From Acidobacteriaceae bacterium (GTDB lineage: Bacteria > Acidobacteriota > Terriglobia > Terriglobales > Acidobacteriaceae): a stretch of 64,000 nt of DNA. Under the pieces are notes generated by a model. That model did not search any database. It was not told the DNA's origin and saw only the letters and a program-made list of their open reading frames with translations. Shown piece after piece: positions 35,848 through 44,506 of the stretch. The stretch covers positions 62,001 through 126,000 of the forward strand of contig PLCS01000008.1 in the NCBI GenBank assembly GCA_003134855.1, given 5' to 3'. The number at the start of each line of letters is the position of its first letter. Positions within the stretch are counted from its first letter, which is position 1. A program made the position numbers and the translations under genes.

Positions 35848-36780
35848 ATGACCACAGCGTTGAACTCCACACTTGTCTCTGCTTTGGAAGCGGCTGCCGC
35901 GCAGGCTGGCCTGGTTCTGGTCTCCGCCACCGAGGGCAGCGACTTTCACGGCCTCCCCACGGCGGTCTTTCAACTCGGCCTGCCCGGTGCGGATGCCGCC
36001 AGCCGCACGCTTAAGCTGGAGCTGAACGAGGGCTTTGTTTTTGATACGACGGAGCTGCTGACCACGATGACGGCTTACCTGGCGGCGCAGGCCAGGCGGC
36101 TGCGCAATCCGCGGCCGGATTGTTCGGTGACGCTGGGCGGGCTGCCGTTGGCCTTTGGGCAGTTTCAGTGGCCCTTTCACCGCTCGACCTCCGGCGCGGA
36201 CACCTACATCGTCCACGGCGAGGTGCATCTGGCCGACGGCGGGGCGCTCAACTTGCACGCCAAGGTCGCCGCATCGGTGACGCTGACCTTTGCCGAGATT
36301 GTGCCGGCGATGGAGCAGCCCTACGCGGAGAGCTTTGTCTACAACGCCGTGCGCAAAGTCGTGGACCAGGGCCAGCTTGAGTTTTTGAAGTCCGGCAACC
36401 GCCAGCCGGTGCCGGTGACCACGCGCTACTACAGCCGCTGGCAAAAGAAGTTTCTCTTCACCGAGACTACGGACACCGAGCGCCTGGAGTACTTGCTCTG
36501 CAAGGTCTATTGGCTTTCGGGCGCGCTGGGCGCGGGCGAGCCGGTATGGATCGCCGACCCGATGGATGCGCAGTACCTGAACACCACCGAGGCTGATCTG
36601 CTGCGCATGGTCGGCGATAAAGCGGGTGAAGGGCTGATCCGGCTGGAGGGGGAGTTTGCCGCCGCTACGCCGCTGCTGCTGGCCCGCGCGCCGGAGTACC
36701 AGGCCCGGCTCGACGCCGCGCTGAACTTTACCAAGCCGCAGTTCAATGAGTCGATGCGCGCCGGGCACGCGAATATGTAA
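35848..36780 (+). CDS. Conserved-looking soluble protein of unknown function
   Basis: A 310-residue protein without signal peptide or membrane helix. It has an Ala/Leu-rich, mixed alpha/beta composition. The N-terminal part has repeated beta strands (LVLVSATEGSDFHGLPTAVF), the middle QWPFHRSTSGADTYIVHGEVH, and the C-terminal part is helical and acidic. No catalytic motif was recognised. The ATG at 35848 has AGGA about 12 bases upstream. It is divergent from darTG and GC-rich like the chromosomal core, so it is probably not part of the toxin-antitoxin module. Confidence 0.7.
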   Translation: MTTALNSTLVSALEAAAAQAGLVLVSATEGSDFHGLPTAVFQLGLPGADAASRTLKLELNEGFVFDTTELLTTMTAYLAAQARRLRNPRPDCSVTLGGLPLAFGQFQWPFHRSTSGADTYIVHGEVHLADGGALNLHAKVAASVTLTFAEIVPAMEQPYAESFVYNAVRKVVDQGQLEFLKSGNRQPVPVTTRYYSRWQKKFLFTETTDTERLEYLLCKVYWLSGALGAGEPVWIADPMDAQYLNTTEADLLRMVGDKAGEGLIRLEGEFAAATPLLLARAPEYQARLDAALNFTKPQFNESMRAGHANM

Positions 36781-36855
36781 AGGCAGGGGCTTCAGAGAGC
36801 GATCTCATCGAATCGGCATTACTTCGAAGCGGTTCACTAAGCCAAAAGATTTTTC

Positions 36856-36890
36856 TTGACAACGCACACTCTATATAATAGAGTACTCTT
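36856..36890 (+). promoter_or_regulatory. Promoter with 17-bp palindromic operator
   Basis: TTGACA at 36856-36861 is followed by a perfect palindrome ACTCTAT-ATA-ATAGAGT (36868-36884), which contains TATAAT, and by AGAGTACTCT (36881-36890). A repressor bound there would cover the promoter. The next gene starts at 37040. Confidence 0.6.
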
Positions 36891-37039
36891 CATTGAGAGA
36901 TTTTCCAGGAAAAGTGCTGACAGGATTTCTCAAAACGCCTCGCAAAGTGAACCGCTCTAGGGGTTTTCTCGTCTGCGAACTCTGAAAATTAGAGTTCTCT
37001 GTGTTGTTCAACTTCCAACCCTTCACCAAAGGAGAGATC

Positions 37040-37654
37040 ATGACACGGAATCGTTTTACACAATCCATGGCAATCGCCATTTTGGCAGCCATTGCCCTCA
37101 TCCCAATGCTTGCCCAGCAACCCAACGCCGTCAACGTTCAATCGGCGGCCTCATCCTCCAATGCGACTCTCGCGCTCAACAAGCTGGAGGTCACAATGAG
37201 CCTGTCCAGCCCCGACAGCAAGGAGTTCGGAATGGCCGTCAGCGATTATTGGAAGGCCATCGTCGAGGCTCGCGACGGTCGCAGGGCGTTCGATTTCTTC
37301 AGCGCGCTTGTCGCTGAACAGAAGACTCCCAACGCCACGCTGTTGGCCACACGTGCGTCGTCGGCCTGCTTCTACATAGGCTGGCTCGCGCAGGAGAATT
37401 TGATCGATACCGTTGGCCGGCCCCGAATTACGCAGATTAGCGAGCAAGCACGCGCCGACTATGAAGAGGCGCTCAAGCTCGATCCACAGAACTTCTCCGC
37501 ACTCTACGGCTATTCGATCTATGAGGGGTATCGTCCTGGAGGGCAGGCCCACCAGAAGGAGTTGTTCACGCGCCTCGATGCCTTACGCGCCTCGCGGCCT
37601 TACTATCCCTGGCAGATAGTGGATACGCTGGAAAAAACAGGGAAACTTGAGTAA
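37040..37654 (+). CDS. Exported TPR-like protein
   Basis: A 204-residue protein with a signal peptide (MTRNRFTQSMAIAILAAIALIPMLAQ), then a helical region. Its C-terminal half resembles a tetratricopeptide repeat (ARADYEEALKLDPQNFSALYGYSIYEGY). The ATG at 37040 has AAAGGAGAG in front; an upstream ATG at 37001 is inside the leader. The 150-bp leader begins at the palindrome-controlled promoter, so the gene is likely regulated by an unidentified repressor. Function unknown. Confidence 0.75.
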   Translation: MTRNRFTQSMAIAILAAIALIPMLAQQPNAVNVQSAASSSNATLALNKLEVTMSLSSPDSKEFGMAVSDYWKAIVEARDGRRAFDFFSALVAEQKTPNATLLATRASSACFYIGWLAQENLIDTVGRPRITQISEQARADYEEALKLDPQNFSALYGYSIYEGYRPGGQAHQKELFTRLDALRASRPYYPWQIVDTLEKTGKLE

Positions 37655-37705
37655 TTGCACGAAGTTCACGGCGGGCCGGAGCGCCATAGAAAACGGCCCG
37701 CGCAC

Positions 37706-38134
37706 TTACAGCGCCGCGCCGCAGGCGGAGCAGAAGAGCGAACCCACCGGATTGGTCTGGCGGCAGCGCAAGCAGGCCAGCAGCGTTCCCGGCTGCGGCG
37801 CCGGGGGCACGTTCACCGTAACATTGAACGGCTGACCCCATCCGGGCATCGCTATCCCCAGCATCGCAGCAATCCCCGCCGCCTGGATGGCGTTGAACTC
37901 GCGCACCCGGCCGGGCATGAAAAAGCACTCGATAAAGCCCAGAATCCACGGGAAGGGCGTCCAGCAGAAGCAGGCATACAGAATCCCCAGCCCGGTTCGC
38001 CGCAGATAGAAGTGGTGAATGCCGAAACCGCCCAGAAACAGAGCCAGCAGAATACCGACCACTTCGTCGCGGCGCACCGCCGCATAGTGCTGGTAAAAAA
38101 TCGCTTGCGGGTTGGGATAAGGTTGGCTGCTCAT
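37706..38134 (-). CDS. TM2-domain protein with C-terminal zinc ribbon
   Basis: A 142-residue inner-membrane protein. Two hydrophobic segments with the connecting motif GGFGIHHFYLRRTGLGILYA form a TM2 domain (residues about 27-75). A further hydrophobic stretch follows, and the last 30 residues hold two CxxC knuckles (CLRCRQTNPVGSLFCSACG), a zinc ribbon. The ATG at 38134 has AAGGAG upstream. TM2 proteins are widespread and poorly understood. It is transcribed towards the TPR-like gene. Function unknown. Confidence 0.85.
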   Translation of the reverse strand: MSSQPYPNPQAIFYQHYAAVRRDEVVGILLALFLGGFGIHHFYLRRTGLGILYACFCWTPFPWILGFIECFFMPGRVREFNAIQAAGIAAMLGIAMPGWGQPFNVTVNVPPAPQPGTLLACLRCRQTNPVGSLFCSACGAAL

Positions 38135-38249
38135 GGCGGGTTCTCCTTGCACTGCCCTCAGGATACGCAAAGGGATGGGGCGGGGTTCCGTGGCGGGAGG
38201 ACGATCCTGTTCCCTTGAAGATAACCGATTGAGGATCGTAGTTTCCTAG

Positions 38250-38282
38250 CTCCTAAAAGCGGGACCTGGGGCGCCCCAGGGT
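38250..38282 (+). repeat. Diverged palindrome family A
   Basis: CTAGCTCCTAAAAGCGGGACCTGGGGCGCCCCAGG keeps the GGGACCTGGGGC half of the family A palindrome, but the left arm is degraded. It lies directly at the stop of the esterase gene. Confidence 0.45.
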
Positions 38283-39689
38283 TTATTGCGTATGCAGATA
38301 GCGGCTGGCAAAGTCGAGAAAGACGGGCCAGTTTGGACCCGGCGTGTGGCCGGCGGAGTGCTGGCGGAAGGCCAGGTCGCCGGTGATCAGAGCGGTCTTG
38401 ATGGGCGGAAAGCTCGTCGTGCCGAGGTCTTTTTTGTCTAGCAGGCGATAGACCGGTCCCGCGGCGACGGCGGCCATGAACATTCCCCTGGGGTCAGCCC
38501 ATTCATCTCCGTTAAAGGAGCCTGCGCCGATGAAGACCGGGCGTGGCGCGCTCAGGGCGATCAGTTCATGGGCGTCCACGGGCAGGTCGCCGGCGGTGAG
38601 CGGCCCCGCATATTTGAGGAAGTTGCCGGCCATCCAGTGGTACTCGCCGGTTGCGGCCAGGTTCTCTGTCAGCTCGCCCAGGAGGTGCCGGTAGAGCTTG
38701 GCGCCGCCGGTGCCGGAGGAGCTGATGTAGGCGATGGCGAAGCGCGGGTCGTAGGCCATGGCCACCAGCGCTATCTTGCCGAATCTGGAATGGCCCTCCA
38801 GGCCCACCTGTTTGGCATCGACGGCTTTGTCGGTTTCAAAGTAATCCATCACGCGGCTTGCTCCCCAGGCCCAGGCGCGCAGCGTGCCCCACTCGTCCAG
38901 CTTGCGCGGCTGGCCCTTGTTGGTGAGGCCGATAATGCCCTCCGTCAGTCCAGCGCCGTTGTCGGCCTGAAAGCCTGCGGGTGAAAGGATCGCGTAGCCC
39001 CACCCGCGGGCCAGCACCTGCTGCTGCCAGGTTGGACCTTCGTTGCCGGGGCCTCCGGGCAGCATTTCGGGGATGTTTTTGGCGTTGGCCGCAAGGAATT
39101 CATTGCCGAAGGCCAACTCCATGATCACCAGAACCGGACCGGCGGCCTTGGCGGGAGTGGTCAGAATCAGCTCGATCTTCACCGTGATGCTGGGGCAGGC
39201 GGAGTTGTCCACATGGCCCACCAGCTTCTTGGTCACAACCGGCACATCGCCGATCTTCTCCTGCGTGGTGCTGACCACCTCCCAGGTCACTTTGGGCACG
39301 TTGGCGGGAACGCGGCCCAGAATCTCGCGGTCGAAGTCCTCGACGATCTCCGGGCGGCGCTTGGTCCACCATTCTTTGGCCGTTGTCACGCGCTGGCCGT
39401 TCTTGAGCAGCAGCGGATCAGGCAGGCTGGGATAGACGTTGGCCTTCGCCTCGTCGTAGTTGACCGCGAAGGGCGAATGGGGATCCTGGTCCGCCTTGTG
39501 CCGGAGCTCCTTGATGCCGAGCAGGTCCATCAGGCGCTGATGGTCCTTCTCCGCGGCGGCCTGCTGGGCCAGTTGCGCCGGCGTGGGCGCGGGCTGAGCG
39601 GCTGCCTGCCCAACCAAGTGAACCGTTCCGGAAATGAGCAACACCATCACCACAAGCCCGGAAAAAACCACCCACCGCGAAATCAACAT
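38283..39689 (-). CDS. Glucuronoyl esterase-like (CE15-type) exported hydrolase
   Basis: A 468-residue secreted alpha/beta hydrolase. The signal peptide covers about the first 32 residues (MLISRWVVFSGLVVMVLL...AQ). The nucleophile elbow reads VGLEGHSRFGKIAL; the family usually has GCSRxGK, so one residue differs. The acid/base region shows LSAPRPVFIGAGSFNGDEWADP and the histidine in SAGHTPGPNWP. CE15 enzymes cleave ester links between glucuronoxylan and lignin. The ATG at 39689 is chosen over a TTG at 39707 with no better ribosome site. It fits with the pentose-acid cluster at 6.6-12.4 kb as a hemicellulose theme (inference). Family confidence good. Confidence 0.82.
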   Translation of the reverse strand: MLISRWVVFSGLVVMVLLISGTVHLVGQAAAQPAPTPAQLAQQAAAEKDHQRLMDLLGIKELRHKADQDPHSPFAVNYDEAKANVYPSLPDPLLLKNGQRVTTAKEWWTKRRPEIVEDFDREILGRVPANVPKVTWEVVSTTQEKIGDVPVVTKKLVGHVDNSACPSITVKIELILTTPAKAAGPVLVIMELAFGNEFLAANAKNIPEMLPGGPGNEGPTWQQQVLARGWGYAILSPAGFQADNGAGLTEGIIGLTNKGQPRKLDEWGTLRAWAWGASRVMDYFETDKAVDAKQVGLEGHSRFGKIALVAMAYDPRFAIAYISSSGTGGAKLYRHLLGELTENLAATGEYHWMAGNFLKYAGPLTAGDLPVDAHELIALSAPRPVFIGAGSFNGDEWADPRGMFMAAVAAGPVYRLLDKKDLGTTSFPPIKTALITGDLAFRQHSAGHTPGPNWPVFLDFASRYLHTQ

Positions 39690-39818
39690 CAGGAACCGCC
39701 TTTCCAAACTTCTCCATGGAAGGAGACGAAAACGCTCAAATCATAGCGATTGCATTCGCTTTGCGCAAGAAGGTCTCTCGGCTCTACACATCCGTAAAGG
39801 CAATTGTCAGACAATCGC

Positions 39819-40709
39819 CTATTGCTGGGGTTTCTTATGCCCTCCAAATAGCGGTCTGTCGTGTTCGAAACCCGTCAATGGAGCGGTCATGCCTGCGGGA
39901 ACTAATTCATTACAAACGGTACCTTCTCCTGTGAACTTGGCGTCTTCCAAAACGTCCACACAAGTCAGAACTGAGAAGCCTTGAAATGTGGTCTGTATCA
40001 GAGCATGGCCGATATGAAGTGCGGTAATGATACCGGTCGATTCTTCGATGGTGATTGGCGGATCGTTCTCCGTCGTCGTTATCAACATAAAGCTCACATC
40101 CGTAGCTGGAATGGGCACGGGATGAACGGCATCCTTGTAAAGAGCCCTAGGGAACAAATGTTCCATTTTGGACATCTCGGATAAGTCCATGTAAATGGTC
40201 CTGGAAGTTCTGAAGTCGCCACGTCCCGTGGTAGTAACATAAATCTTCTCGGGCTTTCGATCGGGATAGACAACTACTGCATCGGCCCGCGCATTGGCCA
40301 AACCCCCATCATCAAAGCTCGCCACAATCGATAGTTGAAGCTTCCCAAGCTTCTCAGGAACGATTTTCACATACGCGCTGCCATCTGCGTGATACATGAC
40401 AGTTACTTCATTTCCATCGTCTGGCGGCATCAAATTGCCGTCAGTGGTGTAGTAGCTCCATTTCGCAAAAGCAGAATGTACCTTGTAACCATTGACCAGG
40501 ATCGGAATTTCATTCGCCTCTTCCAGCTTCAACGGCTTTGTCAGCGGTGGAATCTGTAGTCGTCCATACACAATACCTTTCACCTTGTATGCGGTTCCAG
40601 GCATCTCATCCTGCGTGGTCTGTGATATTCCTGTGACAACACAGAATCCGCCCCCGCAAACCAGAATCAAGCACAGAACCCAATGGTTGATCGTCATCGA
40701 TTTCAGCAT
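39819..40709 (-). CDS. Exported protein of unknown function, Ig-like composition
   Basis: A 296-residue secreted protein with a signal peptide (INHWVLCLILVCGGGFCV) and a mature part of beta-rich, Ig-like composition. Visible segments are ANEIPILVNGYKVHS, VTVMYHADGSAYVKI, KIYVTTTGRG and ALIQTTFQGFSVLTCVDVLED. The ATG at 40709 has GGAGAGG upstream; a longer reading frame to 41069 only overlaps the next gene. No domain family was recognised, though bacterial Ig-like (Big) folds are a reasonable guess. It may form an operon with the peptidase-like gene read from the same strand upstream. Confidence 0.7.
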   Translation of the reverse strand: MLKSMTINHWVLCLILVCGGGFCVVTGISQTTQDEMPGTAYKVKGIVYGRLQIPPLTKPLKLEEANEIPILVNGYKVHSAFAKWSYYTTDGNLMPPDDGNEVTVMYHADGSAYVKIVPEKLGKLQLSIVASFDDGGLANARADAVVVYPDRKPEKIYVTTTGRGDFRTSRTIYMDLSEMSKMEHLFPRALYKDAVHPVPIPATDVSFMLITTTENDPPITIEESTGIITALHIGHALIQTTFQGFSVLTCVDVLEDAKFTGEGTVCNELVPAGMTAPLTGFEHDRPLFGGHKKPQQ

Positions 40710-40761
40710 GGCATCCTCTCCAATCTCACAAAGGCTCGTCATCACTATATCTCTATCAACA

Positions 40762-42858
40762 TTATTGCTGCGGCTGGCCGGGCAGGCTCGATGAGGAGGA
40801 ACTGCCGTCCGGCGAGTCGAGGCGGGTGATGTGGATGCTGGCCTGGGTTTCCGGGACAGTGCCGTCGTTGGCCTGCACCTCGGTGGGTTTGCCCTGGATG
40901 AGGAGGCGCTGGACCGTCTTGCCGCGGGCGGGGATGCGGACGCGCTGGGTGACGGAGGCCGTGGCTGAGCGGACGGTGACCGGGACATCAGCGGCTGCGT
41001 AGCCGGCGTTGCCAAGATGGACGGCGACCAGCCAGTTGTCCGACGAGGCGGTTGTGGGGAAGACGCCATCGATGCTCAGGTCGGGCAGTCCCTTGTCGGC
41101 ATCGACCCAGTCGGCGAAAAACCAGGCGAGATCTGGGCCGCCCGCAGTTGCTTCGAGCAGCTTTTTAAAAGCGCCGCGTGTGGCGATATTGTCCGCGCGA
41201 AGAGCGGCGGAGAGCGCGGGGTCGCCGACCAGGTCGCGCAGCATCCACAGAAGGTATGCCGCTTTGGTGTGGTAGTAGACGGGCGAGATGGCCTGTGCGA
41301 GCGGCTGGCCGGCGCTTTGGCCGGGGCTCTCCGGCTCGGCCAGGGCCAGAGCGGCGCGCTCCGCCTCCAGCGCGCCCAAAGCAGCCTCGCGTCCGCGCTG
41401 CTTTTCCACCCACAGCGTGCCCATGAAGGTTGCCACGCCTTCGTCGAGCCAGGCGGGGGGCGGCTGCTTAGCCGTTGGCGACTGGAGCCAGGCGTGGGTG
41501 AGGGCATGGACTAGAATGCCGTTCAACGAACCCGGAGAGGTCTTGAGATTGCTTTGAGGAGCGGCTTCGCGGAGCGGCGCGGCCAACAGGGAACCGGTCT
41601 CGAAGGGCGCGTCTTCGGGGTCGGGCAGGTCGAGTAGAGTGAGCTGGGAGCTGGGCTGCTGGCCCAGCCAGCCTTGCAGGAATGGAGTTACCGCCATGGC
41701 CGCCGTGGTCCAGAATTGCTGGGAAAGATCGTCCTCGGGAAGAGTCCAGGCGGTGAGATTCGTGCCGGGGTGGGGCGTGCGGATGGCGACAAAGAAGCTG
41801 GGAGCCTCGAAGCCGAGGATCGTATCGCCGGAGTCGGCGGTCGCCACAGAGGCCACCTCCTGGCTCTCGTCCAAAGAGTTGGATTCCGTGATGGTCAGAG
41901 GCGCGGCACGCCCGTTGATGAGCGCGACGGTGGGGGCCTGGCCGTGGGGGAACTCGACGGTGAGACGCAGGCGGAAGTGTGCGCCGGTGAGCCGCAACTT
42001 GTGTTGGCCGATCTCGTCGAAGAGTCGCGCGCCGTCGCCCAGCAGGACGGGAACGCTGGCCGCCGGGTACCAGAGGACGTTGCCAAAGCCGCGCAGGCCG
42101 GTGAAGGGCAGGCTGATCTGGTCCCACTCCGTACGCAGGGCCGCATCCTGTGGTGCGCCGATGGCCAGCAGGCGCTGGGCGCTGGGGACGATCACGCCGG
42201 AGTAGGCGGCGTCGATGCGGAGGCTCTCACCCGGCGCCAGTGGCTGGACGAGCGGAACAATGGCCTCGTGCAACTGGCCGGTGTGGTCGGGGTCTGAGTT
42301 GAGGGTGGCCACTTGAAATGCCGCGTCGTGGATGCCTACACGAATCCGCTCCCAGTTGAGCGAGGAGGAGAGTTGCAGCGGGATGTGGGTGAGCGGGCTC
42401 TTGCCGTCGTTGCGGATGGTGAGCTGGGCACGGGCGGCAAGGTGCTGCTCCGCCGGACGGAGATGCACGTCGAGGTCGAAGGCGGTGAAGGTGACGGCCT
42501 GGCGGTCGGCATCCGCAACGGCTACCTGCGGTGGGGCCAACTCGCCTTCGGCGGCGCGTGGCGTGGCGGGCGGGTTGGACTGGGTAGTCGTCTGGCCGTT
42601 CTCATCGGTGGAGCGGGAGAAGATGACTTGGCCCTGGTGGGGCTGAACTTGTTGCGGCTGCGCGGGCGGGGTGGCTGGGGCGGTTTGCGCGGCGATGGGG
42701 AAAGCCGCCATGCCGAATACAACCAACAATATGAGGGCCGCTGCTTTGAATGGACGAGTCGAAGTTCGTAGTTTCCCACCCTTGCCGCAAAAAAAAGGAC
42801 GCGGCAAGGATGGGGCACCCAGCGCAGTTGCGAAGGTCCAAATACAAAAAAACTTCAT
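40762..42858 (-). CDS. M1-type aminopeptidase-like protein with altered catalytic motif
   Basis: A 698-residue exported protein. An Ala-rich hydrophobic stretch (AAALILLVVFGMAAFPIAAQ) serves as signal or anchor, followed by a Pro/Gln linker, a beta-rich N-terminal domain and a gluzincin-like region. Near residue 450 the zinc motif reads HALTHAW instead of HExxH, with DEGVATF about 18 residues later as the third ligand. Both histidines and the second glutamate are present, but the general-base Glu is Ala, so peptidase activity is unlikely. The first 35 residues come from a repeat D copy, so the true start may be internal. It converges on none of its neighbours; rlmB lies upstream. Confidence 0.75.
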   Translation of the reverse strand: MKFFCIWTFATALGAPSLPRPFFCGKGGKLRTSTRPFKAAALILLVVFGMAAFPIAAQTAPATPPAQPQQVQPHQGQVIFSRSTDENGQTTTQSNPPATPRAAEGELAPPQVAVADADRQAVTFTAFDLDVHLRPAEQHLAARAQLTIRNDGKSPLTHIPLQLSSSLNWERIRVGIHDAAFQVATLNSDPDHTGQLHEAIVPLVQPLAPGESLRIDAAYSGVIVPSAQRLLAIGAPQDAALRTEWDQISLPFTGLRGFGNVLWYPAASVPVLLGDGARLFDEIGQHKLRLTGAHFRLRLTVEFPHGQAPTVALINGRAAPLTITESNSLDESQEVASVATADSGDTILGFEAPSFFVAIRTPHPGTNLTAWTLPEDDLSQQFWTTAAMAVTPFLQGWLGQQPSSQLTLLDLPDPEDAPFETGSLLAAPLREAAPQSNLKTSPGSLNGILVHALTHAWLQSPTAKQPPPAWLDEGVATFMGTLWVEKQRGREAALGALEAERAALALAEPESPGQSAGQPLAQAISPVYYHTKAAYLLWMLRDLVGDPALSAALRADNIATRGAFKKLLEATAGGPDLAWFFADWVDADKGLPDLSIDGVFPTTASSDNWLVAVHLGNAGYAAADVPVTVRSATASVTQRVRIPARGKTVQRLLIQGKPTEVQANDGTVPETQASIHITRLDSPDGSSSSSSLPGQPQQ
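42768..42822. repeat. Repeat family D inside the 5' end of the M1-like gene
   Basis: GTTTCCCACCCTTGCCGC, an A-run, then GCGGCAAGGATGGGGCACCC: an 8-bp hairpin stem with A-rich loop. It encodes part of the listed N-terminus (PSLPRPFFCGKGGK) of the peptidase-like gene. Confidence 0.75.
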
Positions 42859-43682
42859 GAACCCAAGCCTTTCTGTTTCTTTGGTTTCGACGCAGCAGCA
42901 GGGGCGGGGGCAGCTATGGTGCGGCCAACTGCGCCTTCGGCACTGCGTGCGGCTAGTCGCCGCTGGCGGAAGGCTTCAAAGAGCACCACCGCTCCGGCGG
43001 CGGAGACGTTCAGTGAGCTGACGCCGCCGCTCATTGGAATGCGGAGCAGGTGATCGCAGGTGCGGCGGACCAGATCGTGCAGCCCCGCGCCCTCACGGCC
43101 CAGCACGAGGACGCAGTCGCCGGTCAGATCGAATTGATCGTAATCGGTCTGGCCGCGCTCGTCGAGACCGATGATCCAGAGATTGCGCCGCTTGAGTTCT
43201 TCGAGGGCGCGGACCAAGTTGACCACGCGGGCGATGCGCAGGTGCTCGGCGGCACCGGCGCTGGCCTTGACGGCGACCGGGCTCAGCGGGGCCGAACGCC
43301 GCTCAGTGAGCAGCACGCCATCCACCCCGGCGCCGTCGGCCACGCGCAACAGAGCGCCCAGGTTCTGCGGGTCTTCCACACCGTCCAGAGCCAGCAGCAG
43401 GCGGGCTGCGCCAGGCCGCGCCGGCTCGAAGAGATCCTCGATGGAGAGAAAATCCAGCGGATGAACCAAAGCCACCACGCCTTGGTGAGCGGGGCTCTGG
43501 GCCAGTTGCGTCAACTGCTCGCGCGCCTCCTGGCGGACGTGGAGGCCGGCCTCGCGGCAGAGGGCTACCAGCCGCTCCAGGCGAAGATCGTCGCGCTCGC
43601 GAGCCACCAAGACTTGATCAAAGCGCCGCCGGCCGGCCTTGACTGCCTCCTCCACCGGATGCAACCCATACAAAACTTCCAT
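42855..43682 (-). CDS. rlmB: 23S rRNA (guanosine-2'-O)-methyltransferase, RlmB/TrmH family
   Basis: A 275-residue SpoU-family methyltransferase that modifies a ribosomal guanosine with SAM. The N-terminal substrate-binding domain begins MEVLYGLHPVEEAVKAGR. The knotted catalytic domain shows motif 1 LDGVEDPQNLGALLRVADGAGVDG, motif 2 LVLGREGAGL and motif 3 RIPMSGGVSSLNVSAAGAVVLFE. The C-terminal tail (AVGRTIAAPAPAAASKPKKQKG) is partly encoded by a repeat B-type stretch and is longer than usual. ATG 43682 is the family-like start; it has no good ribosome site. It diverges from the RNA ligase gene across a double repeat B. Confidence 0.94.
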   Translation of the reverse strand: MEVLYGLHPVEEAVKAGRRRFDQVLVARERDDLRLERLVALCREAGLHVRQEAREQLTQLAQSPAHQGVVALVHPLDFLSIEDLFEPARPGAARLLLALDGVEDPQNLGALLRVADGAGVDGVLLTERRSAPLSPVAVKASAGAAEHLRIARVVNLVRALEELKRRNLWIIGLDERGQTDYDQFDLTGDCVLVLGREGAGLHDLVRRTCDHLLRIPMSGGVSSLNVSAAGAVVLFEAFRQRRLAARSAEGAVGRTIAAPAPAAASKPKKQKGLGS

Positions 43683-43700
43683 AGAGGATAGTGTAGAAGA

Positions 43701-43774
43701 CCACCTGCGGTACGGCCAGCCGCTCGGCACCTGCGGTGCGGCCAACCGCTCGCTTTTCGCTCGCATGAGGTTCA
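43701..43774. repeat. Repeat family B, tandem double copy
   Basis: ACCTGCGGTACGGCCAGCC and ACCTGCGGTGCGGCCAACCG occur in tandem, followed by CGCTCGCTTTTCGCTCGCATG and AGGTTCATGG. It separates divergent rlmB and the RNA ligase gene. Confidence 0.8.
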
Positions 43775-43842
43775 TGGAATTCCATCCCTTTTGCAAGGAA
43801 CGCAAAATGGATGGGACACCCGGCCTCTTGTACGATCTTCGT

Positions 43843-44394
43843 ATGCGCCTGTTTGTGGGGATTCCTTTGGCGGTTGCGGTCCGCGGCGAGCTTGTGGCGC
43901 TCGCGGCGCGGCTGAAATCCAGGGACGACGGGCTGCGCTGGACAGCGCCGGAATCGTGGCACATCACTCTGGCGTTTCTCGGCAATACCAGCCCGGAACA
44001 ATACGAATGCGTGGCCGCGCGGCTCGGCGAGCTGCATCCGCCCTCCGTCCCCATCGCTCTTGAGAGGCTGGAGTTCTTTGCCCGCGCCGGAATCCTGATT
44101 GTCGCGGTCAGACTCGCGCCTCAACTGCTCTTGCTTCAGCAGCGCGTCAGCACGGCATCCGCGCTTTGCGGATTCACTCCCGAGGCGCGCCCCTACCAGC
44201 CGCACATCACTCTGGCGCGCAGCAAAGGCAAAGGACGAAGCCAGGAACCCACTGAACTGAAGGCCAAAATTCACCGCCAGCCAGCCTTTACAAGCTATCT
44301 CGCCGAGGAATTTCTCCTCTACGAAAGCTTTCTCGGAGCCGCCGGCTCCCGCTATGAGATCCGCCAGCGCTTTCCCCTTCAGGGCCGTTTCTGA
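43843..44394 (+). CDS. thpR: RNA 2',3'-cyclic phosphodiesterase / 2'-5' RNA ligase
   Basis: A 183-residue 2H phosphoesterase. The two catalytic histidine motifs HITLAFLG and HITLARSK are 70-80 residues apart, as in ThpR, and the protein starts MRLFVGIPLAVAV as the family does. It acts on tRNA-like RNAs with 2',3'-cyclic ends. The ATG at 43843 was chosen as the family-like start; upstream in-frame codons run through repeat B. No ribosome site is clear, so the leader may be short. It is divergent from rlmB. Confidence 0.9.
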   Translation: MRLFVGIPLAVAVRGELVALAARLKSRDDGLRWTAPESWHITLAFLGNTSPEQYECVAARLGELHPPSVPIALERLEFFARAGILIVAVRLAPQLLLLQQRVSTASALCGFTPEARPYQPHITLARSKGKGRSQEPTELKAKIHRQPAFTSYLAEEFLLYESFLGAAGSRYEIRQRFPLQGRF

Positions 44395-44506
44395 GCGGGA
44401 GGGCGATGTGGCGTTAACCGTACCTTCCACCGGTCGCCTGCCTTCGTGATACTATCTCCGAAAGGGCCTTCCCCGCCCGCCATACGGTCCCACCAAGGAG
44501 GTTCAC

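Noticed and set aside
35661..35930. Longer DarT with 90 extra N-terminal residues
   Set aside because: The extension overlaps the divergent gene at 35848 and lacks DarT similarity; AGGAG precedes the ATG at 35660.
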